Source: a virus. From it: DNA of 64,000 bases. The position numbers and the translations under genes were made by a program. Location of the stretch: positions 1-64,000 of IMG/VR virus record IMGVR_UViG_3300009419_000014. One strand, written 5' to 3'. This document shows positions 13,881 through 21,137 of this stretch, piece by piece. Under the pieces are notes generated by a model. That model did no database searches. It saw nothing but the letters and a program-made list of their open reading frames with translations, and had not been told where the DNA came from. The stretch's first letter is position 1; each line of letters opens with the position of its first letter.

Positions 13881-14780
13881 GTGAACCTTTTACGCTTAAA
13901 ACAGATGACTTATGAAGATAAGTTCAGTCGCAAGAACATTCGTGCTTGGATAAAAGCAGAGCTTAGTGAGACTCCTGAAATCATGGATGTCATTACAAGC
14001 GCTCAGGAAGCTGTAAGACAGTGGATGAACGTAACCCGACTCATGGCATACCCTAGCAAACAAGAACGCATTGGAAGGCTTCTGGAGAGCAATCCTGATG
14101 ACCTTGTGTTTGATATCATGCTGGAGGTATGTGCCCAAGGGTTTGGATCGTATCAGGCTATTGCCGGTAAACTATCGAACCAATTAAATAATATGGATAC
14201 TTTCGATGCTGTGAAGACAGTTGCAGAAGTTATGGCAGTTATGTGTGAAGATGATTGCTTTGATGTTGTTGTTGCAGCTGAAAGCGATACTGGTGTAATG
14301 ATGGTACAAAGTCACTGGGAATTGCCTGAATCTGTATTACAGAAGATTGCAGATACCCAGTATTTACCACCAATGGTATGTAAACCATTTAAAGTCAGTG
14401 AGAATTACACTTATCACACTATGACTGAAATGGGTTCATTAATATTGGGTAATAGTGTAAATCATCACAATAAACCATTAGCTTATGATGCAATTAACAT
14501 TGCTTCTGCTATTCCGTTATCGTTAGATGAATATATCTTAGGTTTTAGTGAACAACCAAATAAAGAGTTAGATACGCAAGATAAAGTAAATGCATTTAAT
14601 AGAATGCAGATTGCTTCATCTAAAGTGTATCAATTCTTATTAGATAATGACAATAGATTCTATTTACGTTGGGAATATGACAAACGTGGTAGAAAATACA
14701 GTCAAGGTTATCATGTCAACATTCAATCAACTGACTATAAGAAAGCTTTAATTAGCTTTGCTGATAAGGAACTGTTATGA
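13881..14780 (+). CDS. Phage RNA polymerase II subunit 1 (RNAP1, N4 gp15-like)
   Basis: GTG 13881 is chosen because GGGAG lies 8 bases upstream and the promoter hairpin lies just before; a longer frame from 13779 would begin inside the terminator. The 299-residue protein is the N-terminal part of a T7-type RNA polymerase. Near its end it has the D-x-x-G-R motif (DKRGRKYS, residues 267-274), which in T7 RNAP immediately precedes the palm domain. The palm itself is in RNAP2, so the enzyme is a two-chain heterodimer as in N4. It should transcribe the middle genes. It overlaps the next gene by 4 bases. Confidence 0.85.
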   Translation: MNLLRLKQMTYEDKFSRKNIRAWIKAELSETPEIMDVITSAQEAVRQWMNVTRLMAYPSKQERIGRLLESNPDDLVFDIMLEVCAQGFGSYQAIAGKLSNQLNNMDTFDAVKTVAEVMAVMCEDDCFDVVVAAESDTGVMMVQSHWELPESVLQKIADTQYLPPMVCKPFKVSENYTYHTMTEMGSLILGNSVNHHNKPLAYDAINIASAIPLSLDEYILGFSEQPNKELDTQDKVNAFNRMQIASSKVYQFLLDNDNRFYLRWEYDKRGRKYSQGYHVNIQSTDYKKALISFADKELL

Positions 14781-14977
14781 AACGTTTACATAAAAAACAA
14801 TTAGGTAGTAGATGTTCATGGTGTAATGATAAAGCAGTATATCGTGAAGATTGCTTTAATCATAAAAAATATGCATGTGAGTCTCATAAACAGTTATTAG
14901 CTAAACATGAACATAAGCAAAACATCAGTGAAGAACACTTAACTGAAGCTGATTATCAAACATGGAGTAAATTATGA
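14777..14977 (+). CDS. Small zinc-finger-like protein between RNAP subunits
   Basis: 66 residues, basic. The pattern CSWC...DCFNHKKYACESH gives four Cys and two or more His in zinc-binding spacing, like a small zinc ribbon. It lies between RNAP1 and RNAP2 and overlaps both neighbours by 4 bases, so it is made in step with the polymerase. A role in template or polymerase binding is possible but not shown. Confidence 0.7.
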   Translation: MKRLHKKQLGSRCSWCNDKAVYREDCFNHKKYACESHKQLLAKHEHKQNISEEHLTEADYQTWSKL

Positions 14978-15156
14978 AGTTTGAAGATTTATCTATACCA
15001 AATCAGAATAAAGTAATGGCTAAAGCAAAGGTAGATTATCCTTCTGCGTTTAAAAGACAACCAAGGCAAACACCTAATCAGAAACAATATCAGTTATGGT
15101 TACGTAAGACTGCATTACAATCAACCATTGATGAAATGAAAGAAGAGCTGGTTTAA
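14974..15156 (+). CDS. Small basic protein, 60 aa, between RNAP subunits
   Basis: A Lys-, Gln- and Arg-rich helical protein (MKFEDLSIPNQNKVMAKAKV start) with no recognised family. Its last codons form the left arm of a terminator hairpin at 15143-15170. It overlaps the zinc-finger gene by 4 bases. Confidence 0.65.
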   Translation: MKFEDLSIPNQNKVMAKAKVDYPSAFKRQPRQTPNQKQYQLWLRKTALQSTIDEMKEELV

Positions 15157-15170
15157 CCGGCTCTTTGTTT
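15143..15170 (+). terminator. Hairpin terminator between RNAP1 unit and RNAP2
   Basis: AAGAGC-TGG pairs with CCGGCTCTT around TTTAA and is followed by TGTTTATT. It lies 17 bases before the RNAP2 start, so part of the transcripts may stop before RNAP2 and alter the subunit ratio. Confidence 0.7.
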
Positions 15171-15186
15171 ATTAAGGAACCAATAA

Positions 15187-16425
15187 ATGAAACAATTCTC
15201 TTCAGAAGATTACATTAAGATTGCTATTGCTAATACTTATGGTCTTGATCGTTTAGATTGGAATAAACGAATAGTATGGGTTAACAATGTAATTCATACT
15301 TTTAAACAAGGACAACCAAATAATGTAAATGGTACTATCAGTGCTATTTATGAGTTAGAGTCAACAAATGCAGTTAATGCAAAAGAACCAATGATGTTTC
15401 GTAAGGCTTGTCAGGCTTTACGTGATTTCTATGATAATAACCCATCTGGTTACTTTATGATGCTTGATGCTACTGCTTCAGGCTTACAAATACTTGCTTG
15501 TCTCATTGGTTGTCATGACACTGCACGTAACACTAATTTACTTGGTGGTTCTCGTGTAGATGTATATGAAATGGTTGCTAAAGGTATGTCTGAGTACCTT
15601 GGTGATACTGTTAGTCGTGAAGACGTTAAAAAGCCCGTTATGGTCAATTTTTATGGTTCTAAAGCACAACCAAAAGCATTATTCGGTGAGGATACTCCTG
15701 AATTAAATGCTTTCTATGACATTCTGGACAAAGAATTAGGGGGTGCTGTAGAGGCTATGAATGACATTCAGAGCTGTTGGAACCCTAATGTACTGGTTCA
15801 TGAATGGACGCTGCCAGATGGCCATACAGCTTACGTACCGGTGCTTGAAGCGGTAGATAAGAAGATTGAGATCGATGAGCTGGAACACTGCTCATTCACT
15901 CACAGAGCCTATATCAATAAGGAAAGTACATACGGTATTAGCTTGGCTGCTAACGTTGTGCATAGCATCGATGGATTCATTGTACGTGAGATGACCCGGA
16001 GATGTGCTGTAGATGGTATGGAGTCAATTCATCGTTTACGTTGTTACCTTTCTATTAAAGGTATTGAACCAAATGAATTCATGCTTCCACCCATGTTTAT
16101 TAGTCATGTTGACTTGGTAAACTGGACACCGGAGGTTATTGATGGCTTAGATCACCAGTACCTTGTATACATCATGGCTCGCTGTGAACAGTTGTTAAAC
16201 CGTCCTGCGTTTGAACTGATCACCATTCATGATTGCTTTGGTGCTCGTCCAAAACATATGAATACTGCTCGTTCCACTTATATACGTATTCTGTCTGAAA
16301 TCGCTGCTAGTGATATGTTATCTCATATTCTCAGTGAAATTACTGGTCAAGAAATAACCGTAGTAAAAAGAAGTGATGATTTAGCTTTGGAGATATTGAC
16401 AAAAGCAGAATATCCATTGTCATAG
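15187..16425 (+). CDS. Phage RNA polymerase II subunit 2 (RNAP2, N4 gp16-like)
   Basis: 412 residues carrying the palm and fingers of a T7-type RNA polymerase. Motif A is LDATASGLQ with catalytic Asp94. Motif B is R144-x3-K148-x7-Y156-G, and motif C is IHDCFG with His348 and Asp349. All catalytic residues are intact. It begins where T7 RNAP continues after the DxxGR motif, so it needs RNAP1 for a complete enzyme. Two small genes separate it from RNAP1, whereas in N4 the two subunits are adjacent as far as I know. ATG 15187 follows AAGGAA. Base composition rises in GC around 15720-16010. Confidence 0.93.
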   Translation: MKQFSSEDYIKIAIANTYGLDRLDWNKRIVWVNNVIHTFKQGQPNNVNGTISAIYELESTNAVNAKEPMMFRKACQALRDFYDNNPSGYFMMLDATASGLQILACLIGCHDTARNTNLLGGSRVDVYEMVAKGMSEYLGDTVSREDVKKPVMVNFYGSKAQPKALFGEDTPELNAFYDILDKELGGAVEAMNDIQSCWNPNVLVHEWTLPDGHTAYVPVLEAVDKKIEIDELEHCSFTHRAYINKESTYGISLAANVVHSIDGFIVREMTRRCAVDGMESIHRLRCYLSIKGIEPNEFMLPPMFISHVDLVNWTPEVIDGLDHQYLVYIMARCEQLLNRPAFELITIHDCFGARPKHMNTARSTYIRILSEIAASDMLSHILSEITGQEITVVKRSDDLALEILTKAEYPLS

Positions 16426-16452
16426 GTAATTGTTAATAATTTGCTGATTATG

Positions 16453-16467
16453 GGTGCCTACGGCACC
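16453..16467 (+). promoter_or_regulatory. Candidate vRNAP promoter hairpin (loop TAC)
   Basis: GGTGCC-TAC-GGCACC, a perfect 6-bp stem with a 3-base loop, between RNAP2 and the next gene. It has the same form as the hairpins upstream of the early units. Confidence 0.7.
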
Positions 16468-16497
16468 TGTAATTGGCATTATTTTTTATACTAGGAC

Positions 16498-16511
16498 ACT
16501 TCTATAGAAGT
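16498..16511. repeat. 14-base perfect palindrome
   Basis: ACTTCTATAGAAGT is its own complement. It lies in the gap before the gene at 16634 and could be an operator for a dimeric repressor; there is no second copy nearby to support this. Confidence 0.35.
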
Positions 16512-16633
16512 TCTCCCCTTAATCTCAAAGAAGTCAAAAAGTGAATTTTTGGCTTAATGTAGTCTTAACTCTAAAGCAAGATAGCGTCTGTGTTTTAGGA
16601 ACAAGTACCTTAAACCAAGGATTTAAATTTAAT

Positions 16634-16990
16634 ATGACTATTTTATGTGAATACACGGCAGATAAAAAACTAATCTTACATACTTTAATTAAAATTAAAG
16701 AACATTACTCAAAAAACTATAAAACAAAGGGTAATGGTATCTGTAGTTATTTTGGTGAAGCTTCAGCTAAGTATATTAAAAGTAAGTTTGAATTTTGGCC
16801 TAAATTCTCAGGTGTTATTAATTTCCCAGTACCATCAACTAAAACTAACACACCTGCATCCAGTGCATTTTATAACTTCCATAAATGGAATATTAAAACC
16901 CAATATGGTCGTGATCGTAGAGAGTTATTAGACTTTCTAATTGAACAAGTTAAAAAGGATATTGATAATGAGCAAAAACACAATCTCTGA
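16634..16990 (+). CDS. GIC/FPVGG-family small phage protein, paralogue F
   Basis: From ATG 16634 (AAGGA 12 bases upstream; a GTG at 16541 is less likely) the 118-residue protein has NGICSYF, FWPKFSG, NFPVPS and YGRDRRELLDFLI, the same order of motifs as the five tandem genes at 11069-12924. It is closer to the form common in other phages (WPxxSG...PVP...YGxxRxELL). This is a sixth, dispersed copy with its own promoter hairpin. Confidence 0.75.
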   Translation: MTILCEYTADKKLILHTLIKIKEHYSKNYKTKGNGICSYFGEASAKYIKSKFEFWPKFSGVINFPVPSTKTNTPASSAFYNFHKWNIKTQYGRDRRELLDFLIEQVKKDIDNEQKHNL

Positions 16991-17186
16991 TACACTAATA
17001 GACCTTGTTGTTAAATCTGAATATTCTGGTTTAACCGGTAAAACAAGATTTCGTACTAACTTCTTTGGTAAGTTAATACTTCAGGTTGAGTATTCATATG
17101 TTGATTATCATTCAGATTCATCAACTACTCGTGTTAACTGGCGTGATGCTAAAGTAGAAGATTTAACGTTACTTGAACCAAAGTAA
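16968..17186 (+). CDS. Hypothetical protein, 72 aa
   Basis: ATG 16968 follows AAAAGGA and overlaps the end of paralogue F. Small soluble beta-type protein (TGKTRFRTNFFGKLILQVEY), unknown family. Confidence 0.65.
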   Translation: MSKNTISDTLIDLVVKSEYSGLTGKTRFRTNFFGKLILQVEYSYVDYHSDSSTTRVNWRDAKVEDLTLLEPK

Positions 17187-17199
17187 ATAAGGATTACCT

Positions 17200-17691
17200 A
17201 TGGCTAAACAAGATTTACGTAGAAGAACAAAGCACGTTGAATACTTGATGCGTAACTTAGCTATTGGGTTTGTGTTAGGACAGAATGATGGTAAATGTGT
17301 AATTATTAATTTCCGTACCCTCAAGATAGTCCCGGTAACACAAAAACTGTATAAAGATCTAAGAGAGTTACCGTTCCATTACTTAATGCACTATGGTGTA
17401 TTTGGTATGAAAAATAAGGACTCTAGCCGTGGTTACATGGATTTAAAAGTTGAATACATTGGTACTCGTTGTTTACAGAGTGATCTTGCTGCTAAGTTCA
17501 ATGAACGTCATCAAGAAATGTTGAAAACGTTTAATAAAGAGCGGTTTATCACCGCAGGATGGTTCACAACTATAGTAGATGTGGATTTAACAGAAGAGCA
17601 TATTGCTCGTGTATTTGAAGCTTTAGGAGCTTGGAATGTCCCTGATCAACACAATGAAGAATGCAACACAAGTAACGATCCAACAAGTTAA
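17200..17691 (+). CDS. Hypothetical protein, 163 aa
   Basis: ATG 17200 follows AAGGATTACCT. The protein is basic in its first 25 residues (KQDLRRRTKHVEYL) and acidic at the end. I do not recognise a family. The C-terminal part overlaps the dUTPase start by 56 bases, so the two may be coupled. Confidence 0.7.
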   Translation: MAKQDLRRRTKHVEYLMRNLAIGFVLGQNDGKCVIINFRTLKIVPVTQKLYKDLRELPFHYLMHYGVFGMKNKDSSRGYMDLKVEYIGTRCLQSDLAAKFNERHQEMLKTFNKERFITAGWFTTIVDVDLTEEHIARVFEALGAWNVPDQHNEECNTSNDPTS

Positions 17692-18331
17692 AGAACTGTT
17701 GGTATTACAAGATCAATTCAACACACAAGTTAATCCTGATTGGAAAACAGCAGGACAAGACTGGGAAACAGCAGTACTATGTGAATCTGCTGAAATGATG
17801 GAATCTTATGGTTATAAATGGTGGAAGAAACAAACACCAGATATGAATAATGTTCGTTTAGAACTTATTGATATTTACCATTTTCTTACTTCTTTTGTAA
17901 TTGAAAAAGACAAAGAATTAGATTTAGACAAGTTAGCTCAAAGCATTGTTAAAGCAATGAGTTATGCTGGTGAAACAGAAGAAAAACCTAAATTTGCCGC
18001 AGCAAATTACAGTATGCTTTATTATATGGTAACTGAGCAACCTACACCTATGTTTATGTGTTTTGCTAGCTTGTGTGAGCAAGCTGAACTGTCATGGGAA
18101 GATCTGTACAAAGGTTATATTGCAAAGAATGCATTAAATGCTTTCCGTGCAAATAACGGCTATAAGCAAGGTACTTATCAAAAGATCTGGGAATCTGATG
18201 CTGAAGGTGATAAAGAAGATAACTACTTCTTAATGAACTTCATTGATAACTTGGATATGGCTAATACATCTAATGTATATGGATTAGTGTATGATTACCT
18301 TACAAGTGCCTACTCCACTGTGCAAAAATAA
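17636..18331 (+). CDS. dUTP diphosphatase, dimeric (dUTPase_2 type)
   Basis: 231 residues; ATG 17636 follows AGGAG with an 8-base gap. The N-terminal half has the all-alpha dUTPase pattern: WETAVLCESAEMMES (Glu50, Glu53) and, after a helix turn, RLELIDIYHF (Glu76, Asp79), which together bind Mg and the phosphates. It should hydrolyse dUTP to dUMP, keeping uracil out of phage DNA and supplying substrate to the ThyX-like protein encoded at 40369. It shares 56 bases with the upstream gene. Confidence 0.85.
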   Translation: MSLINTMKNATQVTIQQVKELLVLQDQFNTQVNPDWKTAGQDWETAVLCESAEMMESYGYKWWKKQTPDMNNVRLELIDIYHFLTSFVIEKDKELDLDKLAQSIVKAMSYAGETEEKPKFAAANYSMLYYMVTEQPTPMFMCFASLCEQAELSWEDLYKGYIAKNALNAFRANNGYKQGTYQKIWESDAEGDKEDNYFLMNFIDNLDMANTSNVYGLVYDYLTSAYSTVQK

Positions 18332-18632
18332 TTACTTGTTGCTCCCTGTTAATACAGGGAGAAAAACGTATACTGTTACAGGCAATAACCTAAATTCACA
18401 TACTAGAATACCAATATACTATTTAGGTGATATTGATTCTGATATGTTATTGGTTCCTGTATATGAACATGCGGGTTTAGTAATATGTGTAGATATTAAC
18501 AACAGAATTAGAAAACTTGTTGAAAACATAACTTATTTTCAGCATACAGTTTTATTGTTTTCAACTAATGATTTAATTGCTTTATCCACACATCCTGTTG
18601 CACAGGATGAAATATTAGTATTTCAGGAGTAA
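18291..18632 (+). CDS. Hypothetical protein, 113 aa
   Basis: The first ATG overlaps the dUTPase end by 41 bases and no better start is visible. The product is beta-rich with no recognised motif. A 7-bp hairpin CTCCCTG/CAGGGAG lies early in the frame at about 18342-18361 and could limit translation. The next gene's ribosome site AGGAG falls at its last codons. Confidence 0.55.
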   Translation: MITLQVPTPLCKNNYLLLPVNTGRKTYTVTGNNLNSHTRIPIYYLGDIDSDMLLVPVYEHAGLVICVDINNRIRKLVENITYFQHTVLLFSTNDLIALSTHPVAQDEILVFQE

Positions 18633-18636
18633 ATTA

Positions 18637-19311
18637 ATGAAACCTTTTGAAAAAAGTACAATGTACACTATTAATGTAGATGATGTAGATTATTTACATG
18701 AATTAGGTTATGTGGTTATACCACAACCTGAAGTAACTTATAAGTTATCTTCAGAATCTGAACACGACTATGCTTTGTATTTAGTTGGTAACGACAAATG
18801 GAAACACAGTAGTAATATTACTAATAAGTTATTACTAAGTATTGTTGAAGCATTGAATTTACGTGAAGTTACTGAACCAAAAGTAAAAGAATATCCTTTT
18901 GTTGTTGGTACTGAATCACCTAAAAAAGAAGACACTAGTCTTTACCTTACTGGTTCAGGTATGAAAACACATTTTAATATTGATCCAAGAATCGAACCAG
19001 TACCAGAACAATCTGGTTTTGCTTGTGATTACTACCGTGTTGGTGTTACTCATCCTATAACTGAGACACAAGTTCCATATATTGCAGAGTGTGGTGATAT
19101 TATGGAATCTTTAAATATGACATATGCTGAAGCCAATGCTTTTAAAGCTATTTGGCGTACAGCTGCTGCTCGTACTCTTGGTTTAGAGAAATCTGGTAAC
19201 ACTTCATTACGTGATGCAGAAAAGATTAAGTTTTTTGGTCATCGACACTACTTACGTGAATCAGTTAATGCAAATAACACTGATGATCGTATTGTACGTA
19301 AAAACAAATAA
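18637..19311 (+). CDS. Phage conserved-domain protein, 224 aa
   Basis: The C-terminal half carries a pattern I recall from many phages: DYYRVGVTHP, PYIAECGDIMESLNMTYAEA, FKAIWRTAAARTLG, GNTSLRDAEKIKFFGHR. It is helical with conserved Asp, Glu, Trp and Arg, and often annotated hypothetical; the function is unknown to me. The N-terminal 100 residues are specific to this protein. Start ATG 18637 follows AGGAG. A promoter-type hairpin overlaps its stop. Confidence 0.7.
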   Translation: MKPFEKSTMYTINVDDVDYLHELGYVVIPQPEVTYKLSSESEHDYALYLVGNDKWKHSSNITNKLLLSIVEALNLREVTEPKVKEYPFVVGTESPKKEDTSLYLTGSGMKTHFNIDPRIEPVPEQSGFACDYYRVGVTHPITETQVPYIAECGDIMESLNMTYAEANAFKAIWRTAAARTLGLEKSGNTSLRDAEKIKFFGHRHYLRESVNANNTDDRIVRKNK

Positions 19312-19325
19312 GCACCTCCGGCGCT
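19311..19325 (+). promoter_or_regulatory. Imperfect promoter-type hairpin (loop TCC)
   Basis: AGCACC-TCC-GGCGCT pairs except for one A-C mismatch. It lies 18 bases before ATG 19343. The loop TCC is the coding-strand complement of the GGA loop of N4 early promoters, but the mismatch lowers confidence. Confidence 0.45.
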
Positions 19326-19342
19326 TGTAATTGGAGAATAAA

Positions 19343-19681
19343 ATGACACAAATCTTGAATAAGATTGTCTTTTGTAAAGGCTTCATGGCTAATATTAATT
19401 TAGTTGACTCTGGTGCTACAACACCATTAGTAAGACAACTATTAATACAAGCTACAGGCATTGTAAAAGATGATTTTGAAGTAGTTAATGCAACTACTCA
19501 TAGTTTAGATGGTAAACCAATTACTTTAAGTATGTTGGTTCCTGTAGCAAATGTACCTTCGTTTATTGAAGACTTTACTGAAGCAACAGCTAAAGAAATC
19601 ACAACAAAGTACTGTGTATTAACCTTAGATCAAATCAATCAGTTAATTGATTTAGATTTACCATACGTAGGAGTGGAATGA
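19343..19681 (+). CDS. Hypothetical protein, 112 aa
   Basis: ATG 19343 lies 5 bases after GGAGA. Small mixed alpha/beta protein with no motif I can name. The stop TGA overlaps the next start (ATGATG), so translation is coupled. Confidence 0.65.
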   Translation: MTQILNKIVFCKGFMANINLVDSGATTPLVRQLLIQATGIVKDDFEVVNATTHSLDGKPITLSMLVPVANVPSFIEDFTEATAKEITTKYCVLTLDQINQLIDLDLPYVGVE

Positions 19682-20205
19682 TGTTTGAATATATGATGAT
19701 TGCTTTATTGTCAGTATTGACAATTAGTTTAGCTTTACTAATTGAAAAAGAAAAACGTACTAAGCTTGATTTAATTATCGAGTTAGAAAACAGTAAAGAG
19801 ACTACTAACTCTCTTTATAAAGAGTACAACGACAGAGTTAAATCTCTTAATCAAATGATCAGAGATAACAGTGATATACATCAATCAACGTTAAATCGTC
19901 TTGAAGATTCACGTAATGAAGTAAACCATTACAAAAATATGGCTGATGCTAATCAAAAAGCAAATGACATTCTTCAAACCAGAATTAACGTGTATATTGA
20001 AGATAATACACAGTTAGTAACTAAAGTTAATACTTTATCTGAACAACTGTTATTTGCTACTGGTGCCAAAGAAGCTGATAAGCCTCAGACAGATCCTGTG
20101 GCTGACTCAAAATCACAAGGCACTGTAACAGTGTCTGATGGCCGTGTAACCGTTGCTCGTAAGCCACGCAGGCCAAGAGCACGGGGCAATAAACAATCGC
20201 TGTAA
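19678..20205 (+). CDS. Membrane-anchored coiled-coil protein, 175 aa
   Basis: One N-terminal membrane helix (MIALLSVLTISLALLI) is followed by a long coiled coil (about 25-125) and a basic tail (KPRRPRARGNKQ). Type II membrane topology with a periplasmic or cytoplasmic rod resembles Rz-like or envelope-tether proteins, but it is in the early operon, not the lysis cassette. The basic tail may bind nucleic acid. A structured RNA and terminator follow. Confidence 0.7.
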   Translation: MMFEYMMIALLSVLTISLALLIEKEKRTKLDLIIELENSKETTNSLYKEYNDRVKSLNQMIRDNSDIHQSTLNRLEDSRNEVNHYKNMADANQKANDILQTRINVYIEDNTQLVTKVNTLSEQLLFATGAKEADKPQTDPVADSKSQGTVTVSDGRVTVARKPRRPRARGNKQSL

Positions 20206-20214
20206 ATCAATTCT

Positions 20215-20277
20215 GGACAGCTTATAGCCCTACATATATAGTGCAGGGGTCAGGGAACTGACGCTGTTGATGTGTCC
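20215..20277 (+). ncRNA. Compact structured RNA element, possible three-way junction
   Basis: Between a stop codon and a terminator the 63 bases fold into an outer helix (ACAGC 20217-20221 with GCTGT 20263-20267, or GGACA with TGTCC 20273-20277), a hairpin CCCT...AGGG (20228-20248) and a perfect GTCAG-GGAA-CTGAC hairpin (20249-20262) with a GNRA-type loop. Not a hammerhead: the CUGAUGA and GAAA cores are absent. Could protect the mRNA 3' end or bind a ligand or protein. Confidence 0.5.
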
Positions 20278-20284
20278 TTGTTTT

Positions 20285-20310
20285 GACCGGTAGAAATACC
20301 GGTCTTTTTT
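20285..20310 (+). terminator. Strong rho-independent terminator
   Basis: GACCGGTA-GAAA-TACCGGTC (8-bp perfect stem with a GNRA loop) followed by six T. It ends the early operon 80 bases after the last stop codon. Confidence 0.92.
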
Positions 20311-20312
20311 AA

Positions 20313-20326
20313 CACTATAGGGGGTG
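20313..20326 (+). promoter_or_regulatory. Candidate T7-type promoter core CACTATAGGG
   Basis: Directly after the terminator, CACTATAGGGGGTG contains ten bases identical to the initiation end of the T7 promoter consensus. The phage encodes a T7-type polymerase (RNAP1/RNAP2). The TATAGGG core also occurs in the 16-base repeats at 9322 and 9495. The upstream recognition part of the T7 promoter is not present. It would start transcription of the non-coding unit that follows. Confidence 0.5.
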
Positions 20327-21113
20327 TAATGTGTGAAGAATATTGGGATTAACTTGTGTTGGTGGCGGTGGCAGTAATGTCAGCTACAATGAAGGTTGTT
20401 TAGACTAATTTTATTAAAACCCAGGAATATTAGCAAATGAAACAACATCGACTGATTTAGCCTACTACTGGCATCGTAAGTAGTAAGTCCATTATGAAAT
20501 TAACTGTTTTGGTGTACATACAGCTTGTTAAAAAACTCAACCTTGGTTACTGGTTTAAATAACCCAGAAATACTTATACTAGGTTTTTAGGTATTTCTGT
20601 CTGGTGTTTACATCTTAAATCATTGTGTACTTGTTCTCATGCCTAGAGATAAGTGGTGATGTAAACATCAGACAGAAGTATCAAGGTGCTTCATGTGTAA
20701 CATCGCCATGCGCGATAAAGATGGTGTCCCAGCAGATGATGGTAATCCACGCCTTGTAACGGGAAGCTGAAGCCTTTGCTGACAGTAAAGGACGTTGATA
20801 AGCGGTAATAATGTCTGCAACTGATGGTTGTCAACCTCTAAGACGATTGAATCAGTACGGTTAATAATGCTACTTCATTATTAACGCTGGATAACGTAAC
20901 CAGCAACTTTAGTTTATTGGTTTGGTGTTTTAGATGCGTGGACGGGAAGCGTTCGATTCGCCTGAGCCTTGGTGGCCTGTAAGCGAGTTTAAAGCATCAA
21001 ACCAATGAGCTGAATGCGCAGGTCATGCTGTTAAGCAAACCCGAAGCCTTTCCGGTTTGGTGCTATCGCAGAGATAGCCAGCTCATTGCCTATTATGGAA
21101 CCTTTATGGTTCC
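20320..21113 (+). ncRNA. Large structured non-coding RNA, about 0.8 kb
   Basis: No frame longer than about 25 codons is convincing, yet the sequence is full of long complementary arms. CAGAAATAC pairs with GTATTTCTG (20565-20573/20591-20599). A 16-bp helix joins 20599-20614 to 20658-20673 with one G-U. GTTAATAAT pairs with ATTATTAAC (20860-20868/20877-20885). A 16-bp helix joins 20916-20931 to 20991-21006 with two G-U. A perfect 10-bp helix joins 21003-21012 to 21079-21088 and encloses two further hairpins. The unit is bounded by a terminator on each side and starts at a T7-type promoter core. Size and ornate folding recall the GOLLD and ROOL classes of phage RNAs; whether it belongs to either cannot be told by eye. 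No tRNA found in it. Confidence 0.65.
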
Positions 21114-21125
21114 TTTTTGTTTTTA
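21097..21125 (+). terminator. Rho-independent terminator closing the non-coding unit
   Basis: GGAACC (21097-21102), loop TTTAT, GGTTCC (21108-21113), then TTTTTGTTTTT. Its stem is only 6 bp, but the T tract is long. Confidence 0.88.
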
Positions 21126-21137
21126 AGGAATCCATAA

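Noticed and set aside
20951-20960. GTTCGATTCG resembling a tRNA T-loop
   Set aside because: The neighbouring sequence gives only a mismatched T-stem and no acceptor, D or anticodon arm; it lies inside a longer 16-bp-closed element.
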